DNA of 64,000 nt from Ceratobasidium sp. AG-K (lineage: Eukaryota > Basidiomycota > Agaricomycetes > Cantharellales > Ceratobasidiaceae). The stretch lies in assembly GCA_037039685.1 (NCBI GenBank), contig JAWNGF010000014.1, positions 310,001 to 374,000 of the forward strand. Direction: 5' to 3'. The position numbers and the translations under genes are program-made. The notes under the pieces are model-generated. The model was not told the origin of the DNA, did no database searches, and saw only the letters and a list, made by a program, of their open reading frames with translations. How positions within the stretch are numbered: the stretch's first letter is position 1; each line of letters opens with the position of its first letter. Below are positions 34,291 to 45,811 of the stretch, in pieces.

Positions 34291-36530
34291 ATATGTCTGC
34301 AGGCTTAAAATCGCAAACTTTATCTCGGGTAAGAGCACCACGTTTTTCATGCCTGGTGAACGTAGGGACGAATTGTCGAGATCAATAGCTAGCGGTCGTT
34401 CAGAACCGAACGAATAAATATGCCCATGTTACATAACTGAACGACGTCACTCTGAACATCCACGGACAGCCGGCACCTTGCATGATCATCCCCTTATGGT
34501 GACCGCCGCGACAAGAGGGGTGGATATATCGAGAATACCCCCTCCACGATATCTGGTCAGGAAGCTCATACGTACCCTGTGGGGTCTCAGGTTACTGAAT
34601 GACATCAGCGAATGCACTGAACCGAAAATGGCCGCTTTCAGTGATGGATTACATCATTTTTCAGTCACTTTGCACATAGTTTGTGGTCGTCAGTACCATA
34701 AAGGGGAAATTTGATTAGTTTGTGAGGCTAAATTGCCCCTCAGTCACTCCCGAAGCAATCTTCAGCGCATCGGCCACTGAAAGCGGACACCTCTAGTGAT
34801 GTAAGCCATGAGCTCTCAGTGCTGATGTGGTTAGAATTCAGCGCGCTTAGCCTCCACAGTGGTATCGGACATGAACCCCTTTGGGGTCGAGAACAGCCAC
34901 GCGGGTCTCCTCCCCAGTCGCGAGGTATTACCCGTCTCTGGTACCCAATTTGATTTTTTCAAGAATATTCTCCTCGATGCCGAGTTCTCGGGTGCTAGTG
35001 TAGTGGAGCGGATCTACTGCATACATCTGTTCCCGACGGATTACGCTTCGGCCGAACGGAACGTGCTCCCTCCTTTGCTCTCCTACTGTATGAGAGCACA
35101 GTGCCGAACTTGCTTGTTCGGTTCCCGGTCGGCTGACCAATAGTGATGGAGCTTACCATGTCTGGTGACCCAAAGGTCGAAGTCCTCATTTACCTCACGG
35201 CTAATCCCGCCCACCAGTGAAGCCGGTGAGGGTAAGGGTGAGAACTTGTCTAGGACTATTGTGCGAGCCGAAACCTTTGCATATGCGGGGCCGTGTCCAC
35301 GGATTCATCCATAAACCAATATCCCCTGGTAAGTTATCCTGCACCCACCAGAGTGGGATTTCATTTCGAAATGCTCAGTTTATGACCCTTGATCGTCTTT
35401 CATGGAATTGGCTCCCTGGATAGGGCCCGCAGGATATATGCGCTGTACTCAAGGAATCTAATCGAAATACCTGCCTACTCCTTGAATGTGCACTGCGTGA
35501 CTCATGTTCTAGTATGTCGTAACGTGCGCACATACAGCCATGCCGCCGCGCGCAATTGGTTTGTTCGTTTCCTGTTCCTCCGACCGACCGGTGCGGCAAT
35601 GTCCGCAGGAGGGCTATATGTAGCTAGTGGAAACGTAAAGTGGGGCTTGCTCGCGTTCATGCAAACCGAGGCGCAAATATGTTTAAGGCTGCACTGTTCA
35701 GACGACCTCAAGGAGTGGTCCACAATACAAAACAATGTACGCGAGTGCCTCGAGCCTCAGATACACGCGAAACTAGTACGGATGAGATCCGTAGATGGGC
35801 GATGCAGTCAATCAAAATGCTATATCCAAAGCGCTCAAGTGTCTGTCACACCGATGGGCATCTCTAAAAAAAGAAACCTTGGTTTTTATGCCGATGGCGC
35901 GAGACCGGGTAGAGGCTGTGCACAATGTCATCTGACCTGTCCCTATTTCGCCCGGCGGTACTGTGCCTTAATATGCCGGGATGCAATTAGTGGGCGCCTC
36001 ACGTGTCCTCCTGATCCCCCCCATACGCCACTGAAACGGTCAATAGATTCCTGATCGATCACGGTTATGATTCAATGTCTGAGGTTCCTGCGGTGGCTTG
36101 TAAGCACGGACGTATGACCATGACGATAAATCGACCCAATTAAATACCCTCAATATTACAATTCAACAAGTGCGCAACGCCAAATTCATACGGCAAGGAA
36201 TCGAATCATACGTGCAGCCATAGGCTTTGCCCCCTGGCGTAATAGCCGCCCATGTCGGCTTCGGCTATGGGCGGCAGTGAGACCTTTTTATTGAATTGAA
36301 CTTGAGACACCGAGGCATCCGCGTGTTAGACCAAACCCAAGAGGAATAGCACGCGTTTCCTTTTACCAGATTCAACCTATTCATCAAAAAACTCGCCCCG
36401 TTGCCTAACCAAGCAATTTTGCATGAGCAAGGCCTCCGAGTGGTATATATACCCAGTCCTCTCAGTGCTGAACACTAAACACTCGTTCTACTATCTCACT
36501 CTGCATAAATCTCAATCTTTGAATCACATG
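34291..36530. other. 2.2-kb gene-poor stretch with palindromes
   Basis: The longest open frame (35389-36054, plus) gives a 221-residue sequence with no recognisable domain, no hydrophobic pattern and no plausible promoter, so I do not call it a gene. A 12-bp inverted repeat (34632-34643 with 34775-34786) and a strong stem (36245-36253 with 36267-36275) are present. Confidence 0.45.
36444..36451 (+). promoter_or_regulatory. TATA-like box
   Basis: TATATATA lies 80 bases before the preferred ATG at 36531. It argues against the in-frame upstream ATG at 36423, which precedes it. Confidence 0.45.
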
Positions 36531-37348
36531 CCTATCTACCGCAGGACTCCAGACCCGGGCGGAAATCGCTTCTCTGCACCCAAGGGTGTCACTCACACCG
36601 TGTCACAAGCAGTTCAAATTATCAATTTCCCACTTGTCCAAGAGGTGGGCCGACAACTAAACGATTTTGTTGTAGCGCTCAAGGTGGGTTTGTGCTCGCT
36701 AAGCTCAAGGCCAATGAATGACAGTGGTAGCCTGATGCATTGCAGGCGCCGAAGGAGAATGATGTTAGCGCTCAAGCGCTGATTGACACGATCCAGGACA
36801 TGGTTGATGTTCTCGACGATGCTGCTGTTCAGTTTGAAGCTATTGACCTTGGAGGCGACCTCGACAAATATTGGTTGTATCTCCAAGAATTGCAGCATTT
36901 TCACGAGTAAGTGCGTATCGTTCTATAATAGAAATAAAGCTAACAGTCTTTCAAAGTCAACTACGACGGACCGTTGTCGAGTTGAAGGAGCTTCAAAGCC
37001 GTGGATATACGTCCAAGCTCGTGTCTCAAGTATTTATCTATCACATGATTGCTCAAAGGAAAGAGGAGCTCGCGAATGAAGCGTGGAAATTATTGACTCG
37101 TCTTGCAATATTTGGCGTGAGTCTGGTCCCCGACCGTAGATCATTGGAACTAACAAGTACCACAGTTTACAATTGCTTTTGAAAACATCCATTCATTATC
37201 ACAAATGCAGTGTCATCTGCAATTATCTGATCGTCGCTCACGGGGTCTCGTAGAGAGAATGGAACGTATGGAGGGCAGGGTTTCAGTGCTGGGTCGAAAG
37301 AGTGGTGAGAATCTTGCTGTTGGGGTTTCGATCGTTTTATTTGTTTAG
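36531..37348 (+). CDS. Helical-bundle protein of unknown function
   Basis: Four exons join in frame (introns of about 63, 48 and 52 bases): MPIYRRTPDPGGNRF, a helix with FPLVQEVGRQLNDFVVALK, then AQALIDTIQDMVDVLDDAAV, LDKYWLYLQELQHFHDQLRR, a run ending EELANEAWKLLTRLAIFG, and a C-terminal helix with RSRGLVERMERMEGRVSVLG before a hydrophobic tail (VGVSIVLFV). The whole, about 218 residues, is predicted alpha-helical by eye. Similar helical N-terminal regions occur in front of kinase or NTPase domains in this group of fungi, reminiscent of HeLo/MLKL-type four-helix domains; that similarity is an impression and was not tested. No catalytic domain follows. Confidence 0.6.
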
Positions 37349-37552
37349 CCGGCCCGTCACGACTACGTATACCCTATGATCCCCCAAAAAACCATCTATG
37401 CCTTGCTTAGTCGCTTCTCATACTAATCGACATGTATATGTCTTCCATTCTTTTGTAATAAAAATCTTCGGGGACGGTGCTGGCGTCATATTGGGGGCTG
37501 ATGAGAAGGAAATATTCTTCTTGCGCTCGCTTTGTCTAGGATGAACTTTTGT

Positions 37553-37732
37553 TATATGCGCAGTGCCGAGCTGGATATCAATGTAACTCAGCTCGTGCTA
37601 CTTGAGAGTAGAGAACAGCGCATATATATACCTGGATATCAATGTAACTACAGGTAATATAAGCAAATGAATATAAAAGATAAAATCTAAACTATACCTC
37701 AGCTCGTGCTACTTGAGAGTAGAGAACTGAGG
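37553..37732. repeat. Cluster of hairpins built from two direct repeats
   Basis: A 30-bp repeat (37587-37616 and 37698-37727) and an 18-bp repeat (CTGGATATCAATGTAACT at 37571-37588 and 37632-37649) alternate. Each copy forms a hairpin. The GATATCAATGTAACT loop is closed by CGAGCTG/CAGCTCG in copy 1 (37567-37573 with 37589-37595) and by TACCTG/CAGGTA in copy 2 (37629-37634 with 37651-37656). Copy 1 is also enclosed by a perfect 9-bp stem (37553-37561 with 37618-37626). A CTACT-TGAG-AGTAG hairpin occurs in both 30-bp copies, the second within a CCTCAG/CTGAGG stem (37697-37702 with 37727-37732). Confidence 0.7.
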
Positions 37733-38173
37733 ACAAGTTTTTTTTCGAAGCGCGTGTCCATGTGGAACACAATCACGTGATACGCATATATACACGTATA
37801 AGACTGAATATTCAACATGAACCGCAACGGAGAAGATGACTGCTCCTACTGAACGAGGCTAGGAACGCACCTGACCGGCCGGAAAGATTCACGACGGGAC
37901 GGGTTTGCGGGTTTAAATGGGTACGCCAGCACGAAGGGCACTGCACACTATTGCTAGGTTTTGCCGTTCTTCGCGGAATATATATGAACATAAAGCTCCC
38001 AGGCCCCGCTCGAAATGTCAAGACCAATTCTTAACGCGCTGGTTGAGGAGGACCGCCAAATGGTAACTTCTGATTACATAACCCATGCCCGACGAGGCGG
38101 TTCGCCAGTGGGTGACGTCAGTCACGGAACCATACATAAGCGCCCACCACCTGACTGGCTCCTCACTATCGCC

Positions 38174-39621
38174 ATGTCGACTCCACTTGTGACTATCGAT
38201 AACTGCACATCTGTCCAAGTTCTCCCAACTCAGGACGTTCCGCTCGCGACTGGGTCCCTTCAGTTGCTCCCTGTCGTTTCGGACATTGCTGATGTGCCGG
38301 AATCAGCACCCGCTCCTCACTCTGCCAGTGCTTCCACTCCGATTCTGACCCTCAAACTCGGAAATGCAGCGTTCCCTATCACTAAAGCTACCAAGTTCTA
38401 CACACATACCTCGTCTTCGCGGATATACATATTCTCGCCCGTACTCGACGATGCGATCGGCACAGGAACCTACGTAAAGATTACCCTCCCCGAAGAGATC
38501 AGCATCCCTGGAAGTGAGGCAGAAAAGGGGCGGGATTCATTTGAGGAGGTGTTGTTGAACCATGGGTTGCTGCAAGAGGGCGGAGAGGCGATTGTGGACG
38601 AGATTGCTGCGAGTGCACGCGAGGCGGGCAAGAGCGTTGCCGATGCCGTTGGAAGCGCAGCCAAGAGGTATGTCTAGATTCTGGGCGTCGCTACTATGAC
38701 TCTAAGCGATCCTGATGTTCCTGTGATAGCCACACGTCTGGACCCCCTGCTGAGCCCACGACGTTTTCTCCCACTACGCATTCGGCCGTCGATTCGGCGG
38801 TATCCGGAACAGCCACCGCACAATCATATACCGCTTCGGCGAGCCAGACTATGGCTTCTGTACGCACCATCTCGATTCCTCACTTGCACGCAAACTAAAG
38901 TTCAAGTAGGTCGGAACCTCGCTCGGCCAGTCCGCCAGCTCGGTCCTGTTCAAGGCCAGCGAAACCGTTGCCAGGGCCGGAGTTACTGTCGGCGAGCGTC
39001 TCGTACAACTGTTCGGCATGCAAGACCAAGTCGAGCGCGTCTCGGAACGAGACAACGCCGATGTGTCGGGCGGATTCGCCGCACCTAAGAGCGATGTCGA
39101 AACTCCCGCAGCACAAGACGTCGAAGAGCAAAAGTACGGAGATGGGTCGGCCGGATTGGTTAGGAATGTAACCAAGGCTGCCGAGACTGTTGGGGCTGGT
39201 ATTCGAGACGGGTGAGTCTAGAAGTATAATTCCAATAAATAAGTCTAACGATTATTCAGTGCTTCGACGGCGTATACAGCCACTCGAGATGCAGCGACCT
39301 CGGTGCTCGAACATGATGCAGGCTCAGAAGCCGTTGACCTCGCAAGCAAGTCGGGTGAGGCCGCGGGTAACGTGAAACAGGCGACGGCAGATGTAGCGCT
39401 TGTAAGTCTGAACTTACAGTCACCAAATCTGGTATTTATTTGAGGGATAGGCTACGTCGGCAATTGCGACGGCTGGGTATGTAGCTGCTGGTGCGAGAGA
39501 CGGACCTCAGGAGGAAAATGACGAGTCGTCTGAGACCAAGGCGGCCACATCGACTGAAAACAAAGACGATGCATCGACAGAGAACAAGGACGCTACGCCG
39601 GCCGAGCTTATCAGGCATTAG
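38174..39621 (+). CDS. Senescence-domain-like protein
   Basis: Five exons join in frame. The ATG at 38174 (MSTPLVTIDNCTSVQVLP) is preferred to the in-frame ATG at 38015 because family members start near a first beta strand. The N-terminal half (LTLKLGNAAFPITKATKFY, RIYIFSPVLDD) resembles the beta-rich start of fungal and plant senescence/dehydration-associated (ERD7/spartin-related) proteins. The C-terminal half is a helical Gly/Ala-rich region: REAGKSVADAVGSAAKR, FKASETVARAGVTVGERLVQ, VTKAAETVGAGIRDG, SAIATAGYVAAGARDG. It ends in an acidic Ser/Thr/Lys tail (PAELIRH). Such proteins associate with membranes or lipid droplets. The family assignment is from pattern memory; the gene structure itself is sound. 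Confidence 0.65.
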
Positions 39622-41256
39622 AATGAATTTGATGTTATGTTGCTTTGTATTTGTAAATCTGAATTGAATCGAGTGAGGTGCAAAATTGTACTTTCAGGGT
39701 TTGGTCCGAGGTGCTGAGCGCACTCCATTGGGGGGGGGTGTCGAGAGGGCAAATAATTGTCCGATGCTTGTGGTTCCAGGTACGATTATGGTGCTGGAGT
39801 GACGTTCACGGCCTGCGTGAAAATCTTTAAAATTCAAAGTCCGCCGACGTAGCGACCGAATAGAACTGTCGCAAACAATGCAGCTCCAATGTCCGTCATC
39901 ATCATTCGATTTGGAATTCTGGGGGACGGGATCAGCGACGGAACAATCGCCGAACCGGGTCGAACTTTAGCGCCACACGTCGTGTCTGCTGGCTCCCTAA
40001 CCATCTCGAGCTCTTTGGTGGGCACTTGAGAACATGGAGCAGGATTTTCAAGGAGCAAGAGCAATGCATACACACGACCCTCCTGACAGGCAGAAAATAA
40101 TACACCGTTCCTTGGCACATCTGCATTCCACCACCCCACGGGCTCGCGTTCACACCCGCAACCTCCCACATCTCTTCATTGCGTCCGTGTGAAAGTTTCA
40201 TTCCTCGGTCAGTCCAATTCAAGCACCATAAATGGCGTAACTCTCTTGACACGATTTGGGGAGCCGAGAACAGGAGGAGTATAATTGGAACGGCTCCATC
40301 GTAAGGTGCTCTGGGTCCCGAAACCTTATTTATGTATTTACTCAACTTTCAATCCTAATAAGGCGGATCAAACGGCTAGTTTATCCGCACGCATCCACCA
40401 CCTGAATGCCAGCCCATCAAACCTACTACGTGAGAGATCGTCAATCGCCAGGAAACGTACGTCGCACAATGCTGTATGGCCTTATTATCCTGCTATTGGG
40501 AGATCGTACCTCCCGTAGCAAATGATACATGGCGGTCGTATGCTGGCCTGCCCTTCGTGGGAGTGAGAATAGGTGTGAGCTAGGATACTCCATCCGATCT
40601 ACGCATACAGGCTATTATTGCCTATAAAATATGCCCATATACTCTCCGACAGTGGCTTTTCCGCACCGCCGTATTTTGCGTTTCGAAATTAGAAAGACCT
40701 GCACGACAGGCGATGTCCTATCTGGTAAATTCCTCGGACCAAGAATGCATTTGACCGGTGGGATCACCTATATGCTCTTTCCCGCGAGCTCTACTTGCCA
40801 AAACTACTACATAGAACTGTGTGGGGTCCGTAGATCACATTGTTGCGACACGTGCTGCGGATCCGGTGGGGTGACGACACGTATACTCTACTATTGGTCC
40901 AGGCGGGTAAGATAGTGAGGCGCGTATTTGGTCAGCAAGTACACCGAATAGGGCAGATATTTGCATTCCTGCGCGGGAGAACGTCTGGGAGCCCCCTACC
41001 TCTGAGAATATGCAAGAAATGACGTAGCGTCTAACGGAAAGTGGTGCTCATTCCTTGATACAATTCAAAGATTACTTCACGGCACCCTAGGCCTATACAA
41101 TAACCGAGTAGATCCAGTCAGGAAATTCCTGAAATCGAACGCGAAGTAGGGCTCCCTCGTAGTATACACGTATAAATATGCGATCCAGGTATAAAACCAG
41201 AAGTTCATCCCAGTTGAAGGCCCAGTCTCCAACCCTTCTTCATTGTTATTGTCACT
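39622..41256. other. Intergenic, no gene recognised
   Basis: 1.6 kb. Short frames only, plus a run of nine or more G near 39730. The promoter of the next gene is at its right end. Confidence 0.5.
41171..41178 (+). promoter_or_regulatory. TATA-like box
   Basis: TATAAATA lies 86 bases upstream of the ATG at 41257. Confidence 0.5.
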
Positions 41257-41871
41257 ATGGAACCAGGTGCCTATATTTTCCGCAATCTAGTTAGCAACAT
41301 GCTTGTTGGTGGTGAACCATCGTTTCAAGCTCCTGTGACTCTTGTCCACGGCTCGCCAGTATGTCCCCCTGCCGCGCTTGATACTGCGAGTCTGAGTATT
41401 GAACTAGCATTTTTAGGGCCCCATCATACTGCACCCTATCGGTGAGGACGCATTCATCATGCTCCCGGCGCTCACGTCGGGGCTGCCGTTGCATGTCGGA
41501 TGTGAGAATAATGAAGTAAGTTCACGTAGATTATCGTTGAGTAAGCAAACTGATAATTGTCCATGGAGAACTCTCCCATAATGTTCAAGCCTGAGCCGTG
41601 CCCTTGGATCATCACCCCGGGTCCTATCCCCGATACCCAGCGGTAGGCTCAGAGCACACTGATGCCATTCGGAAGAGATACTAACGACTACCATAGTATC
41701 CGTTGCCAAAATGCCGACTTGTATTGGACTGCCCCTGAAGACCCATCAGGCGAGAGCCCGGTAAGATTTGTTGCACGCAAACACGCCTTCACGTACTAAC
41801 GTCCCGCTTAGGTCATGCTACAGAAGGATAACGGCGGTCCAACTCAATTCTGGCGGCTTGAGCGCGCATGA
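41257..41871 (+). CDS. Small beta-trefoil protein (ricin-B-like lectin or I66/mycocypin-type inhibitor)
   Basis: Five small exons join in frame: MEPGAYIFRNLVSNMLVG, GPIILHPIGEDAFIMLP, PEPCPWIITPGPIPD, RIRCQNADLYWTAPED, and VMLQKDNGGPTQFWRLERA. About 125 residues with no signal peptide, which fits the size of cytosolic fungal beta-trefoil proteins. The EPGxYxxRN start, WxI centre and QFWRL end fit either small ricin-B-like lectins or mycocypin-type protease inhibitors, and I cannot separate the two by eye. The neighbour at 43555-44166 is a paralogue with the same closing motifs (YWT, TLQNDQGAPEQEWRLV). Such proteins often serve defence against predators. Confidence 0.7.
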
Positions 41872-43554
41872 TGTTTGACAAAACCATGCCATATTATTCC
41901 AATCCTGCATATGTAAATTGAATTTGAAAGCCAATAAATGAGACGTGCAACAAGAGGTCAAGAAACTTGGTTATGCACTCACGACCGGGTAAATCATATC
42001 CCCTAAAGCCAATCGTAAATAAGGATCAGTTGCGCGCCACGCCACAAGGCAATACCTGTTCGCATCAATCCACATTGAACATCCTAAGCTTATTCATATT
42101 CCCCTGATTTCCGGCACTCGTAATTGCATTCCTTTCAACGTGAATAATAACTTTCTCGTCTCAAGGCTGTATGGGGTGAAAAACATCCGAACTACCCGGC
42201 CCGAATAGTGGCGGGATGGCACCCCGTACTGCTATTGGGTGCAGTTTGGGCTCTCGTCGCAAGTAATTCATGTCTTGGTTCCCCGCTGCTTGGCCACGTC
42301 CACACGCATTTATGTACAAGGTCATGCCAGCCGTCACATATGTTTGCGCGCACCGCTAGTTACCGTATCATGACAAGTATTTGAACATGATTAAGGCCAC
42401 GATTCTAGTTCAGCAGGAATTCGCCATGCGCGCCCTGATCCAAATCGCATGGTGTTTAAAAATAGAGTGTACGAACAAGTAGATGTGATTCTGACCCACG
42501 TGAGAACACCCCAATCACGCATATAAGCCAAATGCACGTGCGTAGAAAACTATGCCTCGAATAACCGTAAATTCTATTCGTTTGGACGTGTTCACCAGGC
42601 GTTTTTACTTACAATTTCAATCTAATTCCCGGCAAAAGAGTAGGTCTACAGGGTGCGGTGGACGGCAAAACAGAAGGCACGCTAGCGGGGTACCGACACG
42701 TTGATGAAATTCCAATATAATTTGGGGTGGAATCTGTGGTAGACTTGTTCGCGTCCCCTTGACCGCGCGTCATTGCAATGCAAGTACCCTAAATCATGCT
42801 CCCTCGATCAGATTGCTATGTTTTGCAATTCATTGACTGATGATGTCACCGGTAGGAATCAATCATGAGCTTGGGATGAAGCATCCTGTCCTGATCCAGT
42901 CTATTTGGGCCGGGGGTGGAACGCAGAAATAATTTACACGAACACACGGATCCTGAGCGAAAAATGCAGCTCTCCACGTACCAGGCAACATCAGGAATGA
43001 TAGGCGTGTCTATGGGGGCTATAGACGTCTATGCTGGAGCCTCCGAATCTATGACCTGCTAGAGAGCGCTCTATAGAAACTTATAGCTTTGGAGGCTCCA
43101 GTATGGACTGCTGTAGATATGTCGCTCATGCTGATGAAACCATTGTCCTACATATAACCACAATCGTCGCAATAATTCAGAGGTGACGTCAAAAAGCAAG
43201 GACAAGCGATGCTATTATGTGGACCTCGAAGTGCAGGTGTCCAACTTTGCGCGGGAGGGATAAAAAAGCATATTCCCTTGATACGGGAACCGAGGACCGT
43301 ATGTTATGGCTATTTGGGGTTGATCCGGTTGCATTTCAGGTGATGTAATATCTTATCAATTATATCATCCTCATTTGCTCCCGCTCCCCTCCTGCCCGCA
43401 TGGGTTCCAAACCAACCAGCTCCCCGTGTTTATTCATCGAGCGTATGCTCATAGCAGACATGGCCAAACAGGCTAGTAAAATATAAAACAAAGGTTTGCT
43501 GGCTCGAGGCTTGCAAGTCCCAAGTTGCAGCCCCACCATTATTCATGATGAGCG
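41872..43554. other. Intergenic, contains an imperfect palindrome
   Basis: 1.7 kb without a recognisable gene. The palindrome at 43031-43105 is annotated separately. A TATA-like ATATAAAA at about 43481-43488 may serve the next gene. Confidence 0.5.
43031..43105. repeat. Imperfect palindrome, possible foldback element
   Basis: CTGGAGCCTCC (43034-43044) pairs with GGAGGCTCCAG (43091-43101). Flanking bases also match imperfectly (ATGCTGG versus ATACTGG in reverse complement). The centre contains AGAGCGCTCT, a perfect palindrome. Confidence 0.65.
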
Positions 43555-44166
43555 TTCCAGCCGGGCCTTATAAGATCATACCAGCTTCCTCTGACCTTCC
43601 AATAGGGGTAATGGGTCGCCCGCAGCCCGATGCCCCCCTTCAGATTACCCCCGACGACCCACGCGTATGTTCCCCTGTTTAAATAGCGGCCATAGCTAAA
43701 TTAACCTTGACTAAAACACATGCAGCCAATCATGGTTGCTCCCATTGGAGGTGATAGGTATGAGCTTTACCGCGGTTGTCCTCTAGGCTTTCGTGACGAC
43801 GGAGTAGGCATATAATTCAAGCGGCATGAGTCGAATGCTGACCATCTCCTTAGGGAAATGCATACGTTGGTCTTGATTATGATCATAAGCCGTACCGATG
43901 GGAAATTGCCCCAGGACGTGCCAGCGGCCAATTCCGGTAAGCTACGGCTCTTGCCAGTCAGCCATGGTCGGGAATTCACAATCCTGGCAGTATCTGCACT
44001 ACAAATACCAACTTGTATTGGACTCTTTGCGGAACAGGACCGGTTAATATGGTGAGTGTGTGTGTACAGGAAGCGGCGTCGCTAAAGTCCAATATAGGTC
44101 ACCCTCCAAAACGATCAAGGAGCTCCTGAACAGGAGTGGAGGCTTGTGAGACAATGCGACGTTTAG
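43555..44166 (+). CDS. Small beta-trefoil protein, paralogue of 41257-41871
   Basis: Exons join in frame: MMSVPAGPYKIIPASSDLP, PIMVAPIGGDRYELYRG, GNAYVGLDYDHKPYRWEIAP, ICTTNTNLYWTLCGTGPVNM, VTLQNDQGAPEQEWRLVRQCDV. About 140 residues without a signal peptide. The layout, intron positions around YWT and the closing QxWRL motif match the neighbour 1.7 kb upstream, so the pair arose by tandem duplication. The role is probably carbohydrate or protease binding. The sequences between the motifs are quite diverged. Confidence 0.7.
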
Positions 44167-45811
44167 ACTTGGTGTCTTTTACTGGCGGCCCAAACTATTA
44201 ATGTATGAATTTATAACAGATAATAATATTCCCAGTAGTATCAGAGAACCAGCGCAAGCAGATTATACTAACCTATGATTGCCTGTCAAGCAAGTATAAT
44301 AACCAAATCGTATTGAGCCACTTAGCTATGTGGGGTGCTTATGGCCACGTCGACATCTGGTTCCCCTGGTTGGAAAACTGTCTCCGCTCTTTGGTGCTGA
44401 AACGCGGCCCTTCTCCGCTGGTAAACCCAAGGGATATATTCATATAAGGTCAATTGATCCTAATATTGAACCCACTGACGCTCTAATTACAAGGAATCAG
44501 AGTGAAATACACAGTGACAGGGGACCATCGCTCAACAAAATTAAAATGTTCTCCAGGCCGCGGGAGTGCTGCGTAGGCTCCTCGAGTGCTCCCCAGCACG
44601 TGATCGTGACGCTCCCAGCGCGCCGGAGCCCACGCAGCGCCCTGAACAAAGCCCCGGCTCCGGAGCGCTCGGGAAATTTTCCAATTTTCGCTGAGTGGTC
44701 TGACCCTGACTTTGAGGTGAACACTTCGTCCGGTAATGTTCCGCCCGCCTCTCCTTGGGCTGTGTATACAATTCCCTGTTGACGACTCCAGCACCGCTCC
44801 CCCTCTTATTTCGCCAATCGCGGTCTCTTACTGGTAGTTCAAGTTCGCCCTTTCGACTTGCGCTGCGCGTGTGATACGTACCGCTCACCCCATCATTTGT
44901 TCACGTGCTCCCCGAACGCTGCCACTGAATAACCATGCCTTCGAGGTTGGAATAGAAGCGGGAGCCGAGACCGTGGGATCACCCTAGCGAGGATGAGACG
45001 GGTATGTATAACGGACCTTTGCAACGGCGCCCTGGTCAGGAGTGGCGGCTGGAACCCTCCGTCCTTCAGGCCTAATATTACTTCTTCCGTGGCCATCTAA
45101 AACTAAGTAGCATTGTGTCCGGCGCGCTTCGAACAATGGATAGTACGATTCTAGCTCGTGATCCTCATTCTCAATGAAGAAAATGAACCCGAACGCACAG
45201 CGTCATTGTCCACGGAAGTCATCGCCCGAATTCTCTCATCCGGCCGCAAATCACTGAGAACAGTTGGGCCCCTCGGCATAAATGCTGATGGCGAGCTTCG
45301 TATTCGTGTTTATTGGGATGGAGGGGTTTCTCAGAACCCGAGTGGGCAATCCTGTTGGTCTCGTTTCTCAACTACTGCCTCGTAAAGGGCGCATGTTAAG
45401 TGACGACTACCCGCTTTCAAGCACGTAAAAAATGGCTTAAGTTAATTGGTATACTAAGAACAGTCTTATATCGTATTGATGAAAGTGAGTAGCGTTTACC
45501 AGGGAAACCAGGACCAAAGTGCCCTGTGCTTCTGGCGCTCAATAGAAGTCACGGATATTGTTAAGGGCTTGAATGTAGCTCCTAGAACAGAATGATGTGA
45601 ATGGCGTGGAATAGTCGCGCAGAGTTGGACAATGTGGAAGCACATTGAATGGGAAACACCCACAGTCTGCCGGAGTTTCTGCATGGGTATTGGCCTGTAA
45701 AGCCTGATTGAGCACCAAGACGAGGTAGGACGCCGTCTTTTTAAAAATTCATGATGGAAAATACAATGATACGTTTAGCATAGACATAACCAAAAGTGGC
45801 CGGAAATAGGG
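44167..45811. other. Intergenic with gene remnants
   Basis: 1.6 kb. A stretch near 44400-44470 reads PFSAGKPKGYIHIRSIDPN, similar to a C-terminal motif of GMC oxidoreductases, but nothing around it supports a gene. A frame at 45158-45385 is not recognised. Confidence 0.4.

Noticed and set aside
35389..36054. 221-codon open frame
   Set aside because: No start context, domain, hydrophobic or repeat pattern, and no support from splice sites; probably chance.
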